Assembly: GCA_945872355.1 (NCBI GenBank) | Contig: CAMBZU010000013.1 | Coordinates: 1 to 54,066, forward strand | Direction: 5' to 3' | DNA: 54,066 nucleotides | Source: Chitinophaga pinensis | Lineage (GTDB): Bacteria > Bacteroidota > Bacteroidia > UBA4408 | Program-made: the position numbers and the translations under genes | The notes under the pieces: generated by a model | Seen by the model: only the letters and a program-made list of their open reading frames with translations | Database searches by the model: none | What the model was told of the DNA's origin: nothing | Part shown: piece by piece, positions 19,315 through 27,046 of the stretch | Layout: every line of letters starts with the position of its first letter | Numbering within the stretch: position 1 is the first letter of the stretch

Positions 19315-20163
19315 ATGGCAAGTAAAAAAATAACACATATCTTTTATAGTATTTTACCCCAAAGATTAAAGTTAATTGTTGATAAAAGAAGTTTCAATAA
19401 AAACGAGCAAAACTTCCTTAAATATAATGATATTGCTATGCTCAAGCAAAAGCCCAGATATAGTAAAGGCACTGTAAATTTCAAACATCATCAATTACAA
19501 TACATTGATAGTGCTTCTCTATTGTTTATCTATGATGAAATTTTTAGGAAAGAAATTTATAAGTTCAAATGCGATCATTCCAATCCATTAATCATTGATG
19601 CTGGCGCTAATATTGGGTTGGCTATAATTTATTTTAAGCAGTTGTTTCGTAATTCAAATATTATCGCTTTTGAACCCGATGAAAATGTTTTTCAAGTTTT
19701 GCAAAAGAACATGGATTCCTTTGGTTTTAAAGATGTAAGTTTAATTAAAAAGGGTCTTTGGTCCGAAGAAACAGAATTGACATTTAATGCTGAAGGAGCA
19801 GATGCTGGTAGAATTTTAACTTCACAGATAGACGCCCAAGTTACCAAAATACAAACTATAAAACTATCCAATTACCTAAAAAATAATAAAGTAGATTTAC
19901 TTAAAATTGACATTGAAGGAGCAGAATTCGAGGTGTTAAAAGAGGCCGAGGTTTATTTAAAAAATGTGCAAAATATGTTTGTTGAATATCATTCATTTGT
20001 TGGTAAGGAGCAGTATTTAGCTGAGTTATTGCAAATTCTTAAAGGTGCTGGTTTTAAAGTTAATATTAATACACCAGGTTTGGTTTCACAAAATCCTTTT
20101 ATGCAAATAAATCAGTATAATGGCATGGATATGCAATTAAATATTTATGCAATTAGAGCTTAG
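19315..20163 (+). CDS. FkbM-family methyltransferase
   Basis: A 282-aa protein with the canonical FkbM core: PLIIDAGANIGLAIIYFKQLF (SAM loop near residue 95), IIAFEPDENVFQVLQKNM, and VDLLKIDIEGAEFEVLKEAEVYL (near 197-220). It differs from the FkbM protein at 17657 in having a standard EPD and IEGAE signature, so the two are not recent duplicates. The ATG at 19315 follows the acyltransferase stop by 5 bp, indicating one transcript. Predicted SAM-dependent O-methyltransferase of a sugar; the acceptor is unknown. Confidence 0.88.
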   Translation: MASKKITHIFYSILPQRLKLIVDKRSFNKNEQNFLKYNDIAMLKQKPRYSKGTVNFKHHQLQYIDSASLLFIYDEIFRKEIYKFKCDHSNPLIIDAGANIGLAIIYFKQLFRNSNIIAFEPDENVFQVLQKNMDSFGFKDVSLIKKGLWSEETELTFNAEGADAGRILTSQIDAQVTKIQTIKLSNYLKNNKVDLLKIDIEGAEFEVLKEAEVYLKNVQNMFVEYHSFVGKEQYLAELLQILKGAGFKVNINTPGLVSQNPFMQINQYNGMDMQLNIYAIRA

Positions 20164-20210
20164 TTTAATCATCAAAAATAGAATATTAAATATTTAATGT
20201 TTGGTAAATT

Positions 20211-21458
20211 ATGAAAATTGTTCATCTTTCAACTTTCGATAATGGAGGCGCAGGTATCGCTGCCCATAGAATTCACCGTGCATTAAAATCTATAGGTCTT
20301 GATAGTCATCATTTAGTTCTACATAAAACAGGACATTATTCTGATAGTAATGCGTATAAAGAGCCTGAAATTAGAGGGTTTCAGAAGCTTTTAAAAAAAG
20401 GATTGCGTATAACCAATGAGTTAAAATTAACACCCGATCCTAATAGAGTTGATCAAAGTTTCCTTAAGGACAAACCACCGGGTTTTGAGCTTTTTTCAAC
20501 TCCTTATTCAAATTGTAAAGTCGAAAATCATCCACTCATAATGAGTGCTGATATTATTAATTTGCATTGGGTAACTGAATTTGTTGATTATGAGTTTTTT
20601 TTCAAAACCATAAAAAAGCCTGTTGTTTGGACGATTCATGATATGAATTTATTTACGGGTGGTTGTCATTATAGTATGGATTGCAATAATTTTACTTCCA
20701 ATTGTGGGCAATGTCCGCAAATTGCTCAACCAAACACTGCTCAAAAGTTTCTTAAAATTAAAAAAAATGCACTGGCAACCTACGGTAAACTTAACATTGT
20801 AAGTCCTTCTAATTGGCTTTTGCAGCTTTCAAAACAAAGTAGTTTTGCTAAAGATTTTAGTCATCATCATATTAAATATGCCTATGATACTAAAATTTTT
20901 AAACCCATGAATAAAAACCATTGCAAAGAAATTCTTGGATTTCCACTCGATAAAAAAATAATTACTTACATCAGTCCAAATATAGATAACAAAAGAAAAG
21001 GTTTTGAATATTTATTAAAACTAACTGATGCTTTCAGTCATAGTAATAATGTTTATTTTTGTTGCGTCGGTAATCTTTCTTCGGTTATTAATATTCACAA
21101 TTTCGGCCATGTAAAAGATGAAATTTTAATGTCGATTATTTACAATGCTACCGATCTTTTTTTAATGCCTTCCTTGGCCGATAATTTGCCCAATGTACTT
21201 ATCGAATCTATATTGTGTGGAACTCCGGCTTTATCGTTTAATGTAGGTGGAATTCCCGAAATTATACATCATGGTAAAAATGGAATTATATCCGAGGTAA
21301 ATCATGAATTACTCTATAACGAAGTTAATAATTTTATTAGTGGAAAATACGTTTTTGATAGAGATCAAATTATTGAAGCTGCCCGAAATGAGTATAACCA
21401 GAACAAAGTTGCTCAGCAATATAAAAACCTTTACCAAGAGCTACTTATAAAGGCTTAG
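20211..21458 (+). CDS. Glycosyltransferase family 4
   Basis: A 415-aa cytosolic GT-B glycosyltransferase. The N-terminal acceptor domain starts MKIVHLSTFDNGGAGIAAHRIHRAL, the GGA loop typical of GT4. Mid-protein WTIHDMNLFTGGCHYSMDC..NCGQCPQ is a cysteine-rich segment common in Bacteroidota GT4 enzymes. The C-terminal donor domain has LFLMPSLADNLPNVLIESILCGTPALSFNVGGIPEII, containing the E(x7)E-like nucleotide-sugar site. Sugar specificity cannot be read from sequence. The ATG is at 20211, 47 bp after the methyltransferase gene. Confidence 0.9.
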   Translation: MKIVHLSTFDNGGAGIAAHRIHRALKSIGLDSHHLVLHKTGHYSDSNAYKEPEIRGFQKLLKKGLRITNELKLTPDPNRVDQSFLKDKPPGFELFSTPYSNCKVENHPLIMSADIINLHWVTEFVDYEFFFKTIKKPVVWTIHDMNLFTGGCHYSMDCNNFTSNCGQCPQIAQPNTAQKFLKIKKNALATYGKLNIVSPSNWLLQLSKQSSFAKDFSHHHIKYAYDTKIFKPMNKNHCKEILGFPLDKKIITYISPNIDNKRKGFEYLLKLTDAFSHSNNVYFCCVGNLSSVINIHNFGHVKDEILMSIIYNATDLFLMPSLADNLPNVLIESILCGTPALSFNVGGIPEIIHHGKNGIISEVNHELLYNEVNNFISGKYVFDRDQIIEAARNEYNQNKVAQQYKNLYQELLIKA

Positions 21459-21562
21459 CATTTTATGCTTCATACAAAAACAACTCAATTCCTCTTAATA
21501 AAAGAGTTTAAGGTTATCTTTGAATTTATTTTAAATTGATTAGTTGAACTTAAATTAAAATT

Positions 21563-22489
21563 TTGAAAACACCTGTTGCCCTTTTTGTTTTTAATAGATT
21601 AGAACGCACAATAAAAACTATAGAGGCGCTGAGAAAAGCACGCGGAGCTCATGATACTGACCTGTATGTATTTTGTGATGGCGCAAATGAGTATGAATCG
21701 GATAGTCAAAAAAGCAAAGTATTTGAAGTTAGGGAATTTATTAAATCAATCAGAGGATTTAAAACAATACAAATTTTTGAACATTCACTAAATTTGGGTC
21801 TTACAAATTCAATTGTAAATGGTTTAAGCTTTATGCTTAAAAATAATACAAGTGTAATTGTACTGGAAGATGATATTGTTGTGGGAAAAGATTTTTTAAA
21901 CTTTATGAATAAAGCCTTAATAAGGTATGAAAATGAACCTCGAATTGCGGCTATATCAGGCTATTCATTTCCCATTAATGAAATTCAACCTTACCTTACA
22001 AGAACAGGGTCATGTTGGGGATGGGCAACCTATAAGCGAGTTTGGGACGATTTTATTAAAAAGCGAGATCAACTTAATTTGGATTTAATTGCAACGCAAG
22101 AACAACAGCTATTCAATGTATATGGCCATGTTTATAGTGATATGTTTTTACAAACCAAGCAGGGAATAATTCAATCGTGGGCGGTTGAATTTTATCTGTA
22201 TTACTTTAGCCAGAAACAGTTTTTTTTAATGCCAGGGGTTAATTTAATTGCTAATGAAGGTTTTGATGGGAGTGGAGCACACAGCAAAAAGGGAAATTTT
22301 TTAACAGATAATAACCCAATCAGAAGTTTATCTGAAAGTACTTTTCCACCTCAAATCCTGGAGGAAAAGCATATAAGAGGCAAAATCGAAAAGCTTTATC
22401 AACAGGGCTATGCTAAGCCTTCAATGATTAATTCTTTTGTCAATAAAATCAAAAGTGTACTTTTAGGCAATGAAAACAATCATCATTAA
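21563..22489 (+). CDS. GT-A fold glycosyltransferase
   Basis: A 308-aa protein beginning KTPVALFVFNRLERTIKTIEALRKA, a GT2-like nucleotide-sugar binding start. An EDD metal/donor motif lies at residues 102-104 (VIVLEDDIVVGKDFL). The GSCWGWATYKRVWDDF segment is characteristic of a GT-A subfamily found in Bacteroidota glycan clusters. The start is TTG at 21563; a stop at 21551 is in frame upstream with no ATG between. Its last 20 bases overlap the next acyltransferase gene. Donor and acceptor are unknown. Confidence 0.82.
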   Translation: MKTPVALFVFNRLERTIKTIEALRKARGAHDTDLYVFCDGANEYESDSQKSKVFEVREFIKSIRGFKTIQIFEHSLNLGLTNSIVNGLSFMLKNNTSVIVLEDDIVVGKDFLNFMNKALIRYENEPRIAAISGYSFPINEIQPYLTRTGSCWGWATYKRVWDDFIKKRDQLNLDLIATQEQQLFNVYGHVYSDMFLQTKQGIIQSWAVEFYLYYFSQKQFFLMPGVNLIANEGFDGSGAHSKKGNFLTDNNPIRSLSESTFPPQILEEKHIRGKIEKLYQQGYAKPSMINSFVNKIKSVLLGNENNHH

Positions 22490-23093
22490 ATTATTACAAA
22501 GAATAATTTATCGCACTTCTTTACAAAACTATATCATAAGGTTGCACCAGCAAGATTTAGTTAAAAAAAATGCGCAACAAGTGATTGGCTCAGATTATAC
22601 TTTTTATCCCGAAACCATCATTTCTAATATGCAAAATAATCCGGATAACATCGCTATCGGAGTAAATACGCACATCAGAGGCACCTTACTTATATACAAA
22701 TATGGTGGCAAAATTACCATTGGTAATAACTCTTATGTTGGTGATGGAAGTAGAATTTGGTCGGGTGAAAAAATTACAATTGGCAATGATGTTTTAATAG
22801 CACATAATGTAAATGTTATTGACACTCAAGCTCATGAATTAGATGCTTCGGAAAGAAGTCAACGCTATCTTGAATTGATAAAAAAAGGACCTTGGGCAAA
22901 CAAAGGAAGTATTGAAACAAAAGCCATTACTATTCATAACAATGCTTGGATTAGTTTTAATGTTATTATTTTAAAAGGTGTTACCATAGGCGAAGGTGCT
23001 GTTGTAGCGGCTGGCAGTGTGGTTACAAAAGATGTTGCACCCTATACGATGGTTGCAGGTAATCCTGCTGTTTTTGTGAAAAAAGTAAATTGA
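22470..23093 (+). CDS. Hexapeptide-repeat acyltransferase (WbbJ-like)
   Basis: The third left-handed beta-helix acyltransferase of the cluster, 207 aa. Coils are [61 protein letters not shown] (His in the catalytic loop), and ITIHNNAWISFNVIILKGVTIGEGAVVAAGSVVTKDVAPYTMVAGNPAVFVKK. The GNPA ending is canonical. The N-terminal amphipathic stretch (TIIIKLLQRIIYRTSLQNY) may touch the membrane. It overlaps the preceding glycosyltransferase by 20 bp and ends 4 bp before the next gene. Confidence 0.88.
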   Translation: MKTIIIKLLQRIIYRTSLQNYIIRLHQQDLVKKNAQQVIGSDYTFYPETIISNMQNNPDNIAIGVNTHIRGTLLIYKYGGKITIGNNSYVGDGSRIWSGEKITIGNDVLIAHNVNVIDTQAHELDASERSQRYLELIKKGPWANKGSIETKAITIHNNAWISFNVIILKGVTIGEGAVVAAGSVVTKDVAPYTMVAGNPAVFVKKVN

Positions 23094-23097
23094 AAAA

Positions 23098-24042
23098 ATG
23101 CTCCAAAATAAAATCAAAAGCATATTTAGTAAAATGAATAGCAATGCTAGTGCTAAACCTTTAAGTGCCGATTTAAATGCAATACAAACGGCTATTCAAG
23201 AACTAAAAATACTTGAAGCCAAGTCAATTGCCAAACAAAATATGGTCCATAAAGATTCCATTTTAAATGATTTAAACCAGGCAGAATTTAAAGTTTTTTC
23301 GCAATGGGGCGATGATGGAATCATCCAGTTTTTGGTTGATTATTTAGCAATTGAACATCACACTTTCATAGAGTTTGGAGTTGAAAATTATACTGAATCA
23401 AACACCAGGTTTTTACTCATCAATAACTGCTGGAAGGGTCTTGTAATGGATGGTTCAGCATCAAATGTGAATCAAATAAAACAAAGCAATTTGTACTGGC
23501 AATATCAGCTGCAGGCAGAGTGTGTATTTATTACTAAAGATAATATAAACCAACTTATTTCTACTTATACAGCGAATAAAGAATTAGGTATATTGGTGAT
23601 TGATGTTGATGGCAATGATTACTGGATTTGGGATGCTATTGATGTTGTGCAGCCCACTATCGTCATTATAGAATACAATAGTTTATTTGGGAATGAAAGG
23701 GCAATTACCATTCCTTATCAAAACAACTTTAGAAGAACAGAGGCACATTACAGTAACTTGTTTTATGGCGCTTCACTAAAGGCTTTGCAAGTGTTGGCAA
23801 CTGCCAAAAATTATGCTCTTGTAGCTTGTAATAATAATGGTAACAATGCTTTTTTTGTAAGAAAGGATCAACTAAAAGGCCTAAAAGAATTGTCGATAAA
23901 GCAAGCTTACAAACAAGCTACATTTCGAGAAAGCCGAGACCAACAGGGCAAACTCACGTATTTAAATTTTGATGATGCTATACAAGTAATTGAAGGCTTA
24001 TCAGTTTTTAATCTTGAAAGTGGCCAATCTGAGCCTTTTTAA
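23098..24042 (+). CDS. Unassigned glycan-cluster protein, FkbM/Rossmann methyltransferase-like
   Basis: A 314-aa protein not confidently assigned. The core FSQWGDDGIIQFLVDYL, then FIEFGVENYTESNTRFLLINNCWKGLVMDGS, resembles the SAM-binding start of FkbM-type methyltransferases (compare FVDVGAHHPLRLSNTYKLYDLGWNG in the gene at 17657). LGILVIDVDGNDYWIWDAI...VIIEYNSLFG parallels the later FkbM ID(V/I)EG signature with DGND instead. The N-terminus (1-60) is a charged helical region. The parallel suggests a related methyltransferase or a diverged, possibly non-catalytic homologue. It is tightly packed in the operon. Confidence 0.6.
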   Translation: MLQNKIKSIFSKMNSNASAKPLSADLNAIQTAIQELKILEAKSIAKQNMVHKDSILNDLNQAEFKVFSQWGDDGIIQFLVDYLAIEHHTFIEFGVENYTESNTRFLLINNCWKGLVMDGSASNVNQIKQSNLYWQYQLQAECVFITKDNINQLISTYTANKELGILVIDVDGNDYWIWDAIDVVQPTIVIIEYNSLFGNERAITIPYQNNFRRTEAHYSNLFYGASLKALQVLATAKNYALVACNNNGNNAFFVRKDQLKGLKELSIKQAYKQATFRESRDQQGKLTYLNFDDAIQVIEGLSVFNLESGQSEPF

Positions 24043-24058
24043 TCAACAGCTATTCTCT

Positions 24059-24949
24059 ATGAAAATACTTATTATAGGAAGCAATGGTTTTATTGGAAGC
24101 AATGCGCTAAAGTATTTTAAAGAAAAAAGATACACTGTTATTGGCAGCGATCTTAAAATTGGTAGCTCGGAAATACCATCAGAAAACATCGAATCAATAA
24201 AGTTGACAGAACTATTTCAATCCGAAAGTTTTGATGTTTGCATCAACGCTTCGGGCAGCTCTACAGTAGCTTTTTCATTGCAAAATGAACAAGAAGATTA
24301 TAGATTGAATTATAAAAATGTCGAGAAAATGCTTAATGCATTAAAAAAGTTTCAACCAAAATGCAAATTCATTAATCTTTCTAGCGCTGCTGTATATGGC
24401 AATCCTACAAATTTACCTGTAAATGAAAATGCGCCAGCCAATCCTATTTCGCCATACGGAAAGCATAAATTGTTAAGTGAACAATTGTTGTTGGAAGGTG
24501 CAAATAATGATGGACTAGCCACTTTGAGTCTGCGTGTTTTTTCGGTGTATGGAAATGGTTTAAAAAAGCAATTGTTTTGGGATATTTATCAGAAATCATT
24601 AAAGGGCAATTTAATTGAACTATACGGAACAGGCCATGAAACAAGAGATTTTATTCATATTGATGATTTAATGTTGGCTTTTGAAAAAGTTATTTTGCAT
24701 GGAAGATTTGATGGAGGCGCTATTAATGTGGCCTCTGGTAATGAATATGCGATAAATAGCGCTGCATTAACATTCATAAAAAACTTGAATACTGACATAA
24801 AATTAAAGTTTTCTGGGGTAGAAAATAATATTGACCCGAAATATTGGAGAGCAGACATTTCCTTACTAAGAAATATGGGATTTTTGCCAAAGGTAACGCT
24901 TGAGGAAGGCTTAAAAAAATACGCAGCATGGCTCAACGAATTAAACTAG
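24059..24949 (+). CDS. NAD-dependent nucleotide-sugar epimerase/dehydratase (extended SDR)
   Basis: A 296-aa extended short-chain dehydrogenase. The Rossmann motif is GSNGFIG (residues 7-13), the catalytic Tyr133/Lys137 lie in SPYGKHK with LSSAAVYG before them, and the RDFIHIDDLMLAF substrate-domain signature is present. It probably converts one NDP-sugar to another for this cluster; substrate unknown. I chose the ATG at 24059, immediately before KILIIGSNGFIGS. The longer frame from 23990 would overlap the previous gene by 53 bp. Its 3' end overlaps the next glycosyltransferase by 22 bp. Confidence 0.9.
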   Translation: MKILIIGSNGFIGSNALKYFKEKRYTVIGSDLKIGSSEIPSENIESIKLTELFQSESFDVCINASGSSTVAFSLQNEQEDYRLNYKNVEKMLNALKKFQPKCKFINLSSAAVYGNPTNLPVNENAPANPISPYGKHKLLSEQLLLEGANNDGLATLSLRVFSVYGNGLKKQLFWDIYQKSLKGNLIELYGTGHETRDFIHIDDLMLAFEKVILHGRFDGGAINVASGNEYAINSAALTFIKNLNTDIKLKFSGVENNIDPKYWRADISLLRNMGFLPKVTLEEGLKKYAAWLNELN

Positions 24950-26073
24950 GTCTCGTTTTTAAATATGACGAATCTTGGGTGGCAGGTAGTTATTATATCC
25001 TCAATCTGCTGCATGCCTTAAAAACACTACCCGATGAGAAACAACCAGAAATAATTTTATTTACAGATCGTATCGAAGATCAAAAAAAAGTTGAAGCTAT
25101 AGGATACAAGCGGCTCACACATAAAAAGTATGTTCCAGCGTTTAATCCTATTGAGAAAGTAATCAATAAAATTTCGAGAGCCATTTCAAATAAAAATTGG
25201 ATCGAAAAAAGGATGAACGATAGCGATGTTGACTATATTTTTATTCAACGAAGAAGCTGGGAAACAGATTTATTGAGCAATTCAAAAAAAATATTTTGGA
25301 TACCCGATTGCCAAGAACTGATGATGCCTGAACTTTTTTTTAAGCGAGAATTGGAGGGAAGAAAACATGTTTATAATGAAATAATAACTGCAAACAGTAA
25401 AATATTATTCAGTAGCCATGCCGCTTTAAGCGATTTTAAAAGTTTTTATCCTCAGGCAAAAAATCCAATGTTTGTGGTTAATTTTGCGGTGGTACATCCA
25501 AAATTTGATCATATTTCAATAAATGAACTTAAAGTAAAGTATAGCATTTTGGAACCTTATTTTATGGTGCCTAACCAGTTTTGGGTGCATAAAAATCATA
25601 AGGTGGTATTGGATGCTGCACTGGAATTAAGAAAAACGCATGCCAATTTTCAACTCATTTTTACGGGAAAAGAAAATGATTTTAGAGCACCTGCCTATAC
25701 CAATGAATTAAAACAATTTGTATTGGAACATCAATTGTTAGATGTGGTCAGTTTTTTAGGATTTATTCCCCGAGAGGAACAGCTTTGTTTAATGAAAAAT
25801 AGCATGGCTATTATTCAACCTTCCCTGTTTGAAGGCTGGAGCACCGTGGTTGAAGATGCCAAGGCATTAAATAAGTGGATTTTACTGTCAGATATTTTAG
25901 TTCATCGCGAACAAATAAAAGAAAATGTAACATTTTTTAAGCCCAAAGATTTCATTGAACTTGCTTTATACATGCAAAATCAATTGCAAAGCCCTAATGC
26001 TGATGAGTTTATAGATTATAAAAGCTGTAACAGTAATTTTGGATTAGGTTTTTATCAAATGCTCATCCAATAA
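24928..26073 (+). CDS. Glycosyltransferase family 4
   Basis: A 381-aa GT-B enzyme. The N-terminus has RIKLGLVFKYDESWVAGSYYILNLLHAL. A mid-region NQFWVHKNHKVVLDAALEL, the donor-domain LIFTGKENDFRAP ... VSFLGFIPREEQLCLMKNSMAIIQPSLFEGWSTVVEDAKAL (EGWSTVVEDA near the C-terminus) is typical GT4. It is the last gene of the polysaccharide cluster; a stem-loop terminator follows at once. The ATG at 24928 overlaps the epimerase gene by 22 bp. Confidence 0.9.
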   Translation: MAQRIKLGLVFKYDESWVAGSYYILNLLHALKTLPDEKQPEIILFTDRIEDQKKVEAIGYKRLTHKKYVPAFNPIEKVINKISRAISNKNWIEKRMNDSDVDYIFIQRRSWETDLLSNSKKIFWIPDCQELMMPELFFKRELEGRKHVYNEIITANSKILFSSHAALSDFKSFYPQAKNPMFVVNFAVVHPKFDHISINELKVKYSILEPYFMVPNQFWVHKNHKVVLDAALELRKTHANFQLIFTGKENDFRAPAYTNELKQFVLEHQLLDVVSFLGFIPREEQLCLMKNSMAIIQPSLFEGWSTVVEDAKALNKWILLSDILVHREQIKENVTFFKPKDFIELALYMQNQLQSPNADEFIDYKSCNSNFGLGFYQMLIQ

Positions 26074-26102
26074 AAAAGCCCTCTCTTTTGGAGAAGGCTT
26101 TT
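26074..26102. terminator. Bidirectional terminator closing the polysaccharide cluster
   Basis: AAAAGCC (26074-26080) pairs with GGCTTTT (26096-26102). After one mismatch, inner CTCT/GAGA-type pairs form around a TTTTG loop. The A-run before the stem supplies a T-run on the minus strand. The element can therefore serve both the rightward glycosyltransferase gene and the leftward lipoprotein gene. Confidence 0.85.
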
Positions 26103-26123
26103 AAACGGTAAATTCGTTTAGAA

Positions 26124-26336
26124 TTAATGAGCAGCTTCAGCTGGAGCAGCTTCAGCAGCTGGAGCAGCAGCAGAATCAGCAGGAGCAGCAGCTTCTTCAA
26201 CTGGAGCAGCCTCTTCAACTGGAGCAACAGCTTCAGTAGCTTCAGTTGCAGCTTCTTCAGTTTTAGCACCACCACAAGCAGTTGATAACATTGCTACAGT
26301 AACTGCAGCGAAAACGAACTTAAATAAATTTTTCAT
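26124..26336 (-). CDS. Small Ala/Glu/Pro-rich lipoprotein
   Basis: A 70-aa protein. Its signal peptide ends in a lipobox (LSTAC, Cys21), so it should be lipidated and membrane anchored. The mature part is a low-complexity, acidic sequence of EEA, APVEEA and AAPAEAA elements with no aromatic residues, probably extended or disordered. Such short lipoproteins are common in Bacteroidota but have no known function; a periplasmic spacer role is conceivable. The ATG at 26336 is clear. It is divergent from the ECF sigma factor gene, and the shared region holds a large inverted repeat. Confidence 0.8.
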   Translation of the reverse strand: MKNLFKFVFAAVTVAMLSTACGGAKTEEAATEATEAVAPVEEAAPVEEAAAPADSAAAPAAEAAPAEAAH

Positions 26337-26391
26337 TTTGTTTAGTTTAATTGGTTAATTAATAATTATGCTCTTTATTCCAAAAAAAATA

Positions 26392-26437
26392 AAAGGTAAC
26401 CCAATAGGTAAATATTTTTTTTATTTGGGTTACCTTT
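26392..26437. promoter_or_regulatory. 13-bp-arm inverted repeat between lipoprotein and sigma factor genes
   Basis: AAAGGTAACCCAA (26392-26404) and its exact complement TTGGGTTACCTTT (26425-26437) flank a 20-nt AT-rich spacer. It sits 33 bp before the sigma factor ATG and 55 bp from the lipoprotein ATG. It could be an operator, an autoregulated ECF promoter region or an RNA hairpin in the sigma-factor leader. No T-run follows, so an intrinsic terminator is unlikely. Confidence 0.6.
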
Positions 26438-26470
26438 ACAACTTTAAAAGTATAAAGAACGCATACTAAG

Positions 26471-27046
26471 ATGAATGAAATAGATAATTCAGACGAGCAA
26501 ATTATTGCTGCCTTGCGCAACAATGACGATAGTGTGCTAAACGTTCTTTATAAATTGTATTTTGGGTCAATTAACCATTTTATTATAACAAATAGTGGGA
26601 GTGAGGATGATGCAAAAGATATTTTTCAGGAAGCCATCATTGTTTTTTATCAGAATATTAAAGATCAAAACTTTGAACTGAATTGTAAAATAAAAACTTA
26701 CTTGTATTCTGTAAGCAGATTAATGTGGCTGAAAAAAATTAAAAAAGCCACTGCCATTGTTGGTAAAATTACAGATTTTGAAGGCTTTATTGCAATAGAT
26801 GACAGTGAAGCAGCACAGATGGAGGAAAGAGAAATGCAGTTTGGTAAAATGTCGATGGCGCTGAGTGAACTGGGAGAGCCATGCAAAACCTTAATTGAAG
26901 ATTTTTATATTAAACAATTAAGCATGGGGCAAATTTCAGAAAAGTTTGGCTACACCAACGCCGATAATGCAAAAACACAAAAATATAAGTGTTTAATGAG
27001 ATTAAAGAAGTTATTTTTTAAACAAGAAGAAAGATTAGAATTATGA
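26471..27046 (+). CDS. ECF-type RNA polymerase sigma factor
   Basis: A 191-aa sigma-70 family protein. Region 2 is near residues 10-80 (DEQIIAALRNNDDSVLNVLYKLYF ... DAKDIFQEAIIVFYQNI). Region 4 is near 125-185 (ALSELGEPCKTLIEDFYIKQLSMGQISEKFGYTNADNAKTQKYKCLMRLKKLF, a helix-turn-helix that reads -35 elements). There is no region 3, as expected for ECF factors. The last four bases (ATGA at 27043-27046) overlap the start of the next gene, so the pair is translationally coupled. That gene looks like its membrane anti-sigma partner. Confidence 0.9.
   Translation: MNEIDNSDEQIIAALRNNDDSVLNVLYKLYFGSINHFIITNSGSEDDAKDIFQEAIIVFYQNIKDQNFELNCKIKTYLYSVSRLMWLKKIKKATAIVGKITDFEGFIAIDDSEAAQMEEREMQFGKMSMALSELGEPCKTLIEDFYIKQLSMGQISEKFGYTNADNAKTQKYKCLMRLKKLFFKQEERLEL

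Noticed and set aside
26063-26275. Leucine/lysine-rich frame overlapping the small lipoprotein gene
   Set aside because: It is a shifted reading of the Ala/Glu codon repeats; the lipoprotein frame has a proper signal peptide and lipobox.
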